Assembly (NCBI GenBank): GCA_021209875.1
Contig: JAGYVD010000008.1
Location: 929,501 to 993,500, forward strand
Source of the DNA: Rosellinia necatrix
Taxonomy: Eukaryota; Ascomycota; Sordariomycetes; Xylariales; Xylariaceae
Direction: 5' to 3'
Length of the DNA stretch: 64,000 nucleotides
In this document: positions 12,155-21,374 of the stretch, one piece after another
How the letters are laid out: each line of letters starts with the position of its first letter
Numbering within the stretch: the stretch's first letter is position 1
Made by a program: the position numbers and the translations under genes
Notes under the pieces: generated by a model
Told to the model about the DNA's origin: nothing
What the model saw: only the letters and a program-made list of their open reading frames with translations
Databases searched by the model: none

Positions 12155-12449
12155 CGAAATGATACCATGTTTCACTTATAAGTACTTATTCATGTCATAA
12201 TACCAAAGCAGGATGCTAGGTTGAAACTTTTATTATTTTTTTTTTTTTTTTCTCTTTAGTTCTTCGTTTATCTCGTTGAGGAGATCTATATAAGAGCTTA
12301 TAGCCATACTGCGGAAACAAATTGAAAACAATGCTAAACTACCTAGGTTAGGTAGCTAGTCCCCAGCGCTAAGAAGGAATGGGGGGTAGGTAATCCAATA
12401 GCAGAAGTGCTAGGAAAGGGGATACGCATACCTGTGGTGTTTTGCCAAT
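12155..12449. other. Convergent 3' spacer
   Basis: Short spacer between two genes that face each other. It has a long T run (about 12230-12251) and one CTACCTAGGTTAGG motif near 12340. No gene. Confidence 0.6.
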
Positions 12450-13307
12450 CTACTCGTCATCAACAGCGCCCTCCGGGGCGGAATCAGCAACCTCGAGCTC
12501 CTCAGGATCCTTAAGCTCGCCGCGATAAGCCACCAAGTGCTTGGTGACGAAGCGGTCGCCAGGAACAACATCGTAGCAGCGCATGTAGCGAAGAATAGAG
12601 AGAAATCGACCGATTTCGGTAGTCTGCGAATCCTCGCGCCAGGTGGCGAAATCAGCAGCCGTCTCGGCCGTCCAGAAGCGGACGAAGCTAGCCCGCTCCT
12701 TGCTGTCCTTCAGGGTCTCGTGGCGAGTGCGCCATTCCTGCCAGGCGGGAAACCAAGTAGGATCGTAGCTGAGCGTGCCGCTCATGCTCTTCTCCCAGGC
12801 GGCGATGTCGCTGCTGTCCACGCCAGCAGGGAGTGCGGACAAGGGGGCCGGGAACGTTTCCTCCTGGTGAAGGGCGATGCAAATGCCGAGAATCCCCCAG
12901 AGAAGGCTCATGCCCATGGATTCGCCCTTCAGGAACGGAGCGATGGGAAGTTTCAGGTATTCTTGAGTGGCCCAGGCGAAGACCCGGGACATGAACCCCG
13001 TGATGGCGCTCTGGTCAAGATAGGTACTGGGGTGCACCGCGTGGCCGCCCCCGCTGATGCTGCGATACCCGGCGAAGCCCGCGGGGTTTTCATTGAAGTC
13101 TCCAATGGCTTCCTTGATATTCTCGATCGGAACCAGAGCGAATTCGCGCTCGTCCCCTACAGCCTCGTCCCAGAACCGGCTGCGGAACTCGTAAAAGGCC
13201 AGGCGGACAACGGGTGCTTCGACGAGCTGAAGCAGAGCCACAGGGTCCAACTCAGGGAAGTGGGCAGCAAGCGCCATGGTCGGCGCGGTGAAAACTGTAG
13301 AAGACAT
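12450..13307 (-). CDS. Hypothetical protein, 285 aa
   Basis: I do not recognise a family. The product is an intronless 285-aa protein with a balanced, globular composition and many aromatic residues (RLAFYEFRSRFWDEA near 35-49, SYDPTWFPAWQEWRTRHE near 177-194, RFLSILRYMRCYDVV near 234-248). It has a hydrophobic stretch MGMSLLWGILGICIALHQ (about 131-148) and an acidic tail. There is no N-terminal signal peptide. The ATG at 13307 lies in good context. A TATAAA on the minus strand at 13434-13439, about 130 nt upstream, and a second TATATA near 13455 fit a promoter. Third-position G/C is high, unlike the AT-rich flanks. The long antisense frame (12537-13328) is a by-product of this composition. 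Confidence 0.7.
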   Translation of the reverse strand: MSSTVFTAPTMALAAHFPELDPVALLQLVEAPVVRLAFYEFRSRFWDEAVGDEREFALVPIENIKEAIGDFNENPAGFAGYRSISGGGHAVHPSTYLDQSAITGFMSRVFAWATQEYLKLPIAPFLKGESMGMSLLWGILGICIALHQEETFPAPLSALPAGVDSSDIAAWEKSMSGTLSYDPTWFPAWQEWRTRHETLKDSKERASFVRFWTAETAADFATWREDSQTTEIGRFLSILRYMRCYDVVPGDRFVTKHLVAYRGELKDPEELEVADSAPEGAVDDE

Positions 13308-13432
13308 GATCCTGATCCGGTTGTATAAGCCACCCGAAGTGAATGTGTGTCAGTGATTGTTGCGTTTGTGATTGTGGTTGTGTGTGGTCCGATATGGTTG
13401 CCTTTTGGCAGTGCAGGAGAAAATTTCCCGAA

Positions 13433-13439
13433 ATTTATA
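13433..13439 (-). promoter_or_regulatory. TATA box of the 285-aa gene
   Basis: TATAAAT on the minus strand, about 126-132 nt before the ATG at 13307, inside a short inverted motif (TTTCGGGAAA). Spacing is reasonable for a fungal TATA with a short leader. Inference from position only. Confidence 0.4.
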
Positions 13440-15255
13440 CGCAATCACGAGTCCAGTATATAACTGAGGGCGCAATTGCACATAGAAATTGTTCAATACC
13501 AGTATAATGAGTGCTTTGTATTCCTTGACAAAAAAAAAGTAAACTGCCAGCTTTTAGTTTGAACCTACATTATACCATACTCTGGGGACTAAGGGGCTGA
13601 TCAAAGATGGTCTTTTACCCACTCCAGCTATATCCAACCCACGGGCAGCTTCAAAGATCGCTATCAGCCGCGAATCGAACTTGAAAGAATCACAATGCCA
13701 TCTATGACATGTACATGGCTGCAGACCGTCAAGTAGTCGACTCAGTAACGATCTATCCTTTCCTCTTATAACGATGGCTCTGTGGTGCAGTATTGCATTC
13801 TGAGACAGGTAGTATTGATTACTTGCCATCGCTGATCAAACATGTCGGGTCAATGCAAATAAATATTTCTCTCATAATTATCCTATTCCCTGCCAGGAAT
13901 TCTATGCTGTAAAAAGTTACAATATCCTACCTTCCCGCCAGCGACATCAACGATAAATGCTTCGTCTCTCACAATTGCACATTCATGTGACCGAACTCAA
14001 AGGCGACCGACTACATTTGAAGGTACACTCTTCCCATGTAGTTTAATCTTGATGCATCTTTTTGGCTGAACGAGTGTTCCACGACAGTGTCGTCGGAAAC
14101 TCTACAGACCATGCCATTCCCTGTGTCATGGGAAGAATGCCCAGAGTGAGGTCTAGTCACTATGAGGTAGCAGCTGGGTCGCAAGTAGATAGCTTAGTAT
14201 AGGGGTAGGGCTCAATATCATTGATTCCTGAGCCTACCATCTAGGTGGGAGGCTTTCAGTCCTTATATACACAAGTATGCCTCTGGAACTACCCCATAGG
14301 GTAGCTAGTACCTCGCGATGTGATTCATCCGCCTGACACCCTGTCGATACGATAGCTAAAAAATTGGCGAGACGTCGAACGACAAATAATAAATTTTCGT
14401 GCGAAATACTATATAAGCGGTTGTAGTCTTATTAGAAGTGACAATAAGTTGCTGTAAGCTGCTAAGCTGGTTTCTTTGGACCGCTGTCAGTTCAAAGAGA
14501 CATGCAACCTAAAAAATCACATCTCGAGGACGTCATCTATCATGCAGCATCTGGGGTCCTGCCTAGCAGCAGGTAAAATTAGGGGGTAGGGGAGTGTTGT
14601 ATTAGGCAAGGTATGGCATAGTACAAAAGGCGAAGGGCTATCTTGAAGCCTAGCGCGCTGCGTGTTTACACTAGTCTCATCATGTAAATGCCAAAGCTCG
14701 ATATCATCTTATAGTAAAGGCTCGTTAATAGGTTGAGATAAATTGACATGGAGTATTAGCGAGAAGAAACAAGTTCGATACCTGAGCGTGAGCAGGGCCT
14801 CACCGGACAGTTTAGGCGAGTTACACTATTAGAGCTCAAAACTACAATAAACTTCTGATATTATCACTGTATCGGGAGCGTGTCAATGAGTTTTCATCAA
14901 AAATGTATCATGATTAGTTGTGTAGTGTCTTGTAAATAACGCTGAATATGGGTTGATGCTTCTATGGGGGTACTATGCAGGCGACAGGGCTCGTACCCGG
15001 AGCAGCATATGTATCGACTACTAGAAAGAGCAATGGATTTTAAGACAAAGAGTCGAAGATGTGATGCCGAGAAACGAACAAAGACATTCTGGATCTAACC
15101 CGGATGCGGAGAAGTCGCTGCGAAGTCTTTGTACAAGCTTAGCTCTCGAAAATTTTCTGTCACAATGCACCTCCCACATGTCTGAAAGGCTGCTTTCCTT
15201 CCCACTCGCATAGTTCACGCAAAATTGTCTATGAGATTTGAGATCGCGATTAAAC
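13440..15255. other. Intergenic, 1.8 kb
   Basis: AT-rich with no gene-like frame. A strong TATA-like CTATATAAGCGG at about 14409-14420 on the plus strand is followed by a GTAAGC donor-like site near 14455. It could start the transcript of the coiled-coil gene at 15256 with a long, possibly spliced leader, or an unknown RNA. Confidence 0.4.
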
Positions 15256-17657
15256 ATGGGGATACAAGACAGCCTCTACGATACCATGACGTTGGCCGAT
15301 AAGATATTGAACGATCTGGTCAGGCGGTTTACGAATGGTGGTGAATTTACACCACCCAACGAAGCGATTGTTGTTCAATTTCGAGATGTAGTCGAGGGTC
15401 ACCTGAAGCGGTACAACGCAAAGTATGATGAGATGTATAACTTATATACAAGAGGCCTGGAGGCCGCAGAACAGTCAAAAGCCTCGTATACGGAACAAAT
15501 CAACAACCTCGAGACGCAACTCAGATATGAGAAACAGTCGACAGCAGCCCAGGTGGACAGCGCTGTTGCATCTTACCGGAAGCGCGTAGATGAGATCTCT
15601 CGGACCGCCGAATATGAGCGAGGGAAGATGGATCAGGAGAGGGAAAAGTTTAGAAAAGAGTTGGAAAAGAGAAGGGAGCTAGCAAGAGCAGATATTGAGA
15701 GATACAGGATGATCGCCTCGGAGGAAACAAAACAAAAGGAGTTGACTAATGAGCACTTAGAATACGCAGAACGGAAAATCGTGGAACTCTCAACCACTAT
15801 CAGCAAACTAGAAAGAACTCAAAGGCAACGCGGGGAAGAGCTGAGGGGCTGGAAGGCAGAAGTCGCTAAGGTTACAATGATGAAAGAGGCAGTGGAGAAA
15901 GAGAACAACGCCTGCCAAGAGAACATGGACAAGATGACGAGAAAGATGAGGGAACTTGAGCGCCAGCTGAACGAGATGAAGCCGAGGTTGATGTGTTCAG
16001 AGCAGATAATCGCGGGGCAGCGGGGTAAGATCACAAGACTTGAGGAGAGCCTTCACGACGCCCTCGAGGAGTTGCAGAAATACAAACCGGAGTCGCCCGG
16101 GATACCACTCCGGCTGAGGACTCCCAGTTTGAGGACGGCCGCCTCTACACTGAGCAGGGTCTCTACGATGAGCAGCGCCTCGACCTCGGAAGTCGACCTA
16201 TCGGGGCACGATAGTAACGAATCGGTGGTGACGGTGGTCCCCAACGAACGCAAAAGAGACCAGCAACCGGAAGAGCCGGTCGAGGGGGGTCCCGTATCGC
16301 GCGCCGCCCACGAGCAGGCAATGGAGGAGGCGGCCAAGGAGATCCAGAGGTTGAGGGCCGAGCGAGATGATCTACAGACCATCCAAGAGAATTACCAGAA
16401 AACGATAGGGCAGCTACAAGGCGACGTAGGCAGGCTAGGTCGAGACAGCGTCAAGATCAAGGACCTGAAAGCGAAGATTGGAGATTTGGAGAAGAAGATC
16501 GCGGCGCTCGAGACGGACGCCGGTAATTACAAGCGTGAGGCAGAGGGAGCATCGGAGGAGCTCAGGAAGGCGCTGGAAGAGCTAAAAGAAAGGGGCGAAG
16601 AGGTTCGACAAAGCCAACAAAATCTCTCTAAGGCGAACGCCACGCACGAGACTTACCTGGACCGGCTCCGGGAGGCCGAGACTGAACGAGATGAACTTCA
16701 CCCGATGATGGACACGAACCGCCGTGCGATCAAGGAGTTTACCGAGGGATGCCGAAGACTCGCCAAAAAAAGCGAGGATCCGGCCGTAGACCAAGACCAG
16801 ATCGCCGGGGAATTCGTGGAACTGGCCCAATCGCTCTTGTCATCCGCAACCCCGCCGCCGACCGAAGGCAGCGACGGCTCCCCGCTCGGCCTGTTCCGAC
16901 CGCGAAAGAGCGTCCCCGGGGAGCCGGACGCGCCCGGGGACTGCGAGCGGGAGCGCAGGCGGCTGGAGGCGGAGGTGGCGGAGCTCGGGGACCGGTGCCG
17001 GGCGCTGCAGGGCACGGTGGAGGAGCAGGCCGGGCAAGTCGCGGCGAGCGAGGAGCGGGCGGAGCGGGCGCAGGCGGCGGCGCAGGCGGCGCTGCGGGCG
17101 GAGATCGCGGCGGCGAGCGCGGCGCAGCTGGAGAGCTGCGCGGCATCGAGAAGATGCGGCTGGCGTCGCCGTCGCGGGCGGACGCCGGCCGCGGCCTGGC
17201 CCTGGCGCGGCGCCGGGCCGAGATGTACCGGGACCTCAACGCGTCGCTGGCGGTGCGGAACGGCTTCCTGGAGGACCAGATCGGCGCCTCCGCCGCGGCG
17301 CGGCAGCGGGGGGCCGACCGGGCCGGTAGTGTGGGTGGTGTGGGCGGCGGGCCGGCGGGGCGTCGTGGTGTGCTCTCCGGCGTCAAGCGCTATGTCGGGA
17401 GCGTGTGGCGGCTTTTCCTGGCGGTGCTGCGGCACGGCTCGGTCTGGGGCACCCTGCTGGCGGTGTTCACCATGATGGTGGTGGTCATCGTGGCCGAGGG
17501 CGGGCAATACGCCCAGTGGAAGCACGCCAACGCTCGCACCCGGGCGTTGTGGATGACCGCCGAAGAGCGGAGATGGTTCTGCCTGGGTCCGCCCAACTTC
17601 GACTATTTCTGGCATGTCGTCGGGGCGGGGCTCACGGGACGGTGGGGATTCCGTTGA
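15256..17657 (+). CDS. Long coiled-coil protein with C-terminal membrane anchor, frame change near 17131
   Basis: I recognise no named family. From the ATG at 15256 (TTAAACATGG context) the first frame encodes a nearly continuous coiled coil rich in Glu, Lys, Arg and Gln: residues about 35-280, then 350-500, and again 560-620. A Ser-rich linker (RVSTMSSASTSEVDLSG) lies near 305. At about 17131, after the coiled-coil residues SAAQLE, this frame turns into Arg/Trp/Cys-rich nonsense that ends at 17475. The frame one base back continues sensibly as LRGIEKMRLAS, RRRAEMYRDLNASLAVRNGFLEDQ, a hydrophobic membrane segment (GTLLAVFTMMVVVIVAE, about 17449-17500) and a conserved-looking aromatic tail ending at 17657. 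The whole protein would be about 800 aa, tail-anchored. The break sits in very GC-rich DNA at GGAGAGCTG, with no good splice pair. A sequence error, a small intron or a real frameshift are all possible. Confidence 0.7.
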
Positions 17658-17675
17658 TTCCGTTGATCTCCGTCT

Positions 17676-17715
17676 CCATCCATCTATCTATCCATCTATC
17701 CATCTATCCATCCAT
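17676..17715. repeat. ATCT/CATC tetranucleotide microsatellite
   Basis: Interrupted CATC and TATC units starting about 20 bp after the stop codon of the coiled-coil gene, hence in its 3' untranslated region. Confidence 0.85.
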
Positions 17716-20342
17716 ATCCCGAGCATCCGGCCAGGGGTGGTCGAATGTGCTGGGTTCGCTGCCGAGGCACCCACCCAACAAACAGTTTACGTACGACGAG
17801 TAGTGCACATATTCCGATTATCTGGTGTCATCGCAAAATTGGCAATCTGGAAATGACGAGCGCAGTAGACGGGTAGGGAAGGCTGTGTGATCGTCAGAAT
17901 GGACATTGTGACGATTTTAATTACTACTTGGCCCGTAGTTATGCAAAGTAGCACCAATCTGCTCAGCCCATAGCTCATTGGTAGCCTTGATAGTTGGATT
18001 CCCAGCTCTGGACGTATTAGATTGCGATGGGTTCTTGTTTGCCTCTCCTATATCAATCAACTGTATCAGCTGGGATAATTTCGGATACGATAGACAGGTC
18101 CATATTTGATATTCGGATCGCAAATCCGACGGACAGCACGAAACCCAAAGCGCCGTCCTCAGGATCATGAAACAAGCCTTACCAACACTAGTTCGTAGGA
18201 CTCAGGCTCACGGGCGGCAAGGATGACAAAAAAGAGTGCAAAGTGATCGCATTCCAAATACGCATCTTGGGTTGTACTATGTACAAGTAGGTTACAAGTA
18301 GGTTACAAGTAGGTTTTACTTGTATATATAAAAGTGGCACAACCGGATCAGGTTTAATGCCATAGGTGACTAATAATACTTAGGTACGAAGTAACTGTCC
18401 ATTTCAAAGGTTTTTAAACGGTGCAGTTATAGTTTATACGCTTAAATTCAATGCCTTTTTTGGTGATTCGTATTTCACTACCTACCAATACTACTAATAC
18501 TATCGTACAGCAGGTAACCTTGTGTACACTTTGCACAACTTCCCCATATCAGACATTCTACATGGTCATGTATAATCGTGGCGTGCAACGTATATTTAGA
18601 CCCTAAAGGCCGGGGCCCACTCTGTATCAGTCCCTAACCGCTAATTCTGGACGCTGCTGCTTGCTCTACAGCGATGCAGCGTCTACCGTGCCGTGGTTTG
18701 ACGTCGGATTCCTATTGTTGTGGTGATGAGGGTTTCAGAAGGGAATCCCAATCGTGAAAGCTATTGATATTGAATGACAAGTTTGTTCGTTTTGGCTCGT
18801 GTGAAAGCGGCATGGCTCAGTTGAAATTCCTACGTAGTAATTATTCCGATTCGGGACGGTAAAAGTTGCGTGTCGCGTGGCTGATGGTGCTTCAGCGGGG
18901 CGATACTGCATATTATATTGATCACTACCTAGGTAGGTACCTACCATAGCGGACTAGGCTACGGCAAACAAAAGCCACAGGGGAAGTGGGGGAAAGAACT
19001 AGTCAGGTAACCCCTTATCCATATCCAAATACTGACGACTAAAAGATACACGCATACCTCGCAAAGTCCGAGCATATAGTTGTAGTTGCCCTCTCGTATC
19101 GGTAGTTCTTATACGCGTAGTACGTACAGCTGTAGCTAACCGCCACGTGAACTTTGCATAACTACCTGGTACACTAAGTGAATTCTTGGCAAACCGTTAT
19201 TTTTGTTTATTTTTGGCCCCAAACATCCGTATACGGCATTAGTGCTGCGTAAGGCTGTAACGCTATCTGCGTTTGATAGAATTCAAGGAGAAAGAGTGGA
19301 GAGAATACATCGGCAGTATCCCTCAGTTTTCTAGTGCATTGCCAAATGCATCAATGCATTTGCCAGTTACTGTGCATACCCGTTAGGTACACTGTGCAAC
19401 TGTCGACAGATCAGGGTTTCTTAGCGTTAGGAATCCATGGGAATATCCATGGCACTCTACGGTAGATATGTCCTGTTCCGGCATGTGGAACCTCAGCTCG
19501 TCCACTCAAAACCCATCATTGTTCTCCAATAGTATTGCATGATGTCATGACACCATCTGCGCTAGTGAGTATCTAGGGAGGTATAGCACTGCACTCTGCA
19601 CGGCAGCATTCTGCTTAGGTATCGAAAACACCATCACACTACGTACCTACCTAGTGTAGGTAGGTTACCGAATCGATAATGTCACGGTTCACTCAAGGCA
19701 TTTTGTGTGACGAACTTAGTAATCATATACGGTACTTGAGAAGTAGGGCGGTTTAGGGACTCCGACAGATGGATCAAGAAGATAGGTAGGTATGTATTGT
19801 ATATGTATTGTACACTATGTACAATTTAGACTTGAACGCTAATACATGCGCTAGCACTGTACTAGTAGCGCTGCATATCTCCACGCGATTGACCCACATC
19901 CTGTCATCACGTCTTATACAGCTGGACACGGAGACGAAATAATGCGGGAAAGAGTGTTACCGTGTAATCAGACTATGCATGCATCACCAGGCCTTGCTTG
20001 GCCGCGCGACCTGCTAAACATTCCAAATTTCGACGAGATTTCATTTCGGGCCATAGCTCTCGTCAGCACCAGCTTACCTATCAGGCACACTGAACGCCTC
20101 GAAGCGGAAGCCGGTGCAGCAGAACAAAGGACCAAAACAAAACCAAAGACAGATTGCCTCGATTGACAATGTCAGGGGTCGCTCTATCGCCGGCGCCAAG
20201 ACATTGGAGTATTGCTGGGAAATCATTCTTAAGATCCCCCTGCGCCGTTCCCCGACCCTCCCGACATCTGTCCCTCGTTCGCGGCACTGCAGCTCGATAC
20301 TACTTCGTCCTTGTGCCGAAGTCACCCAAACCAAGGTCAAAC
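17716..20342. other. Intergenic, 2.6 kb
   Basis: No gene found. It contains a triple copy of TACAAGTAGGT at 18282-18315 and TACCTAGGTAGGTA-type motifs near 18926 and 19645. It also has a perfect 9-bp inverted repeat CAAATGCAT/ATGCATTTG with a 2-nt gap at 19343-19362, and several T-rich runs. Confidence 0.55.
18282..18315. repeat. Triple 11-bp direct repeat
   Basis: Three adjacent copies of TACAAGTAGGT, followed by an AT-rich TATATATAAAAG stretch. Confidence 0.8.
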
Positions 20343-20432
20343 CGACTCGACGCTCTCCCTCTCCGTTTCCCTCTCCGTTTCCCTCTCCTCCCTCTCCCTC
20401 TCCCTCTCCTTCTCCCTTCCCCTCTCCCTCCT
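20343..20432 (+). promoter_or_regulatory. CT-rich leader tract of the DUF4336 gene
   Basis: About 90 nt almost entirely of CTC/TCC units ending 20 nt before the ATG at 20454. Pyrimidine tracts of this kind are common upstream of strongly expressed fungal genes, near the transcription start. The role here is inferred. Confidence 0.55.
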
Positions 20433-20453
20433 ATCCATCGTCGTACCTTCACC

Positions 20454-21374
20454 ATGTCCGACAAGCTCATCCCCAAGAACCCTTCGTCGGTTCAGGTGAT
20501 CCGTAACGTCACCCCCAATGTCGTTACCGTCTCCGTGCCTTTCCTGCGATTCGAGAAGATCCCAATCGGTGGCCGTGCTACTATCAGTGAGTGAACCTCG
20601 GGGCTCGCCCTTCGCGCCCTTCGCGCCCTCTACGCTCTCCGTCGGGATCGTCGTCTTCTAACAAGAGGCGCAATAGTCAAGCTCACCACTGGTGCTCTCG
20701 CCGTCTTCTCCCCCGTCGCCCTGACCGATGAGGTCAAGGCCAAGGTCGCTGCGATGGGTGGCAACGTCGGGTACATCATCGCCGGCGATCTCGAGCACCA
20801 CATCTTCCTGACCCAGTGGAAGACCGAATTCCCCGCCGCCAAGCTAGTTGGTCCCAAGGGCCTTCCCGAGCGTCGCAAGGTGATGAACGATCCCATGATC
20901 GGCAAGGAGGAGTTCGACCACCTGTACGACGAGACCAACGCCCACTCCGCCGCCATCAGCGACGAGTTCGCCGCCGACTTCGAGGTTGAGTTGGTGGACG
21001 CCCACCCCAACAAGGAGATCGTCCTCTTCTACAAGCCCGAGAAGGTCCTGATCGAGGCCGACCTGATGTTCAACCTGCCCCCCACCGAGCAGTACTCCAA
21101 GGTCCCCGAAGCCGAGAAGAAGGGCGGCGGTCTTCTCAAGAAGATCTTCTACTCCCTGAACACCACCGTCGGCCCCGCCAAGGGCCACAAGCGCCTCCTC
21201 TGGTACGCCATCAGCAACGGCAACAAGGACCGTGCCGGCTTCAACGAGAGCGTCAAGCGTATCCACGGCTGGGACTGGAATACCCTTATCCCCTGCCATG
21301 GTGACACCATCGAGGGCACCGGCAAGGAGATTTTCACCAAGATCTTTGACTGGCACCTTAACGGCAAGAAATAA
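20454..21374 (+). CDS. DUF4336 family protein (metallo-beta-lactamase-like fold)
   Basis: Exons 20454-20586 and 20677-21374 give 276 aa. The intron of 90 nt has GTGAGT, a CTAAC branch site and a TAG acceptor, and splices in phase (GGRATI then IKLTTGALAVFSPVAL). The protein matches DUF4336, a family thought to resemble metallo-beta-lactamases but lacking an assigned reaction. Visible conserved parts are VGYIIAGDLEHHIFLTQW (about 80-97), AAKLVGPKGLPERR and, near the C-terminus, WNTLIPCHGDTIEGTGKE. There is no signal peptide or membrane segment, so it is probably cytosolic. Codons are strongly biased to C-ending forms, and together with the CT-rich leader this suggests high expression. I do not know the substrate. 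Confidence 0.9.

Noticed and set aside
12537..13328. 263-aa open frame on the plus strand
   Set aside because: Fully antisense to the 285-aa gene; composition rich in Gly, Ala, Arg and Glu as expected for a shadow of G/C-ending codons.
16698..17615. Long antisense frames opposite the end of the coiled-coil gene
   Set aside because: Arg-, Pro- and Ala-rich by-products of GC-rich coding DNA.
17965..18045. tRNA-like A box (TAGCTCATTGGTAG)
   Set aside because: No matching B box (GGTTCRANYCC) and no acceptor stem at the expected distance.
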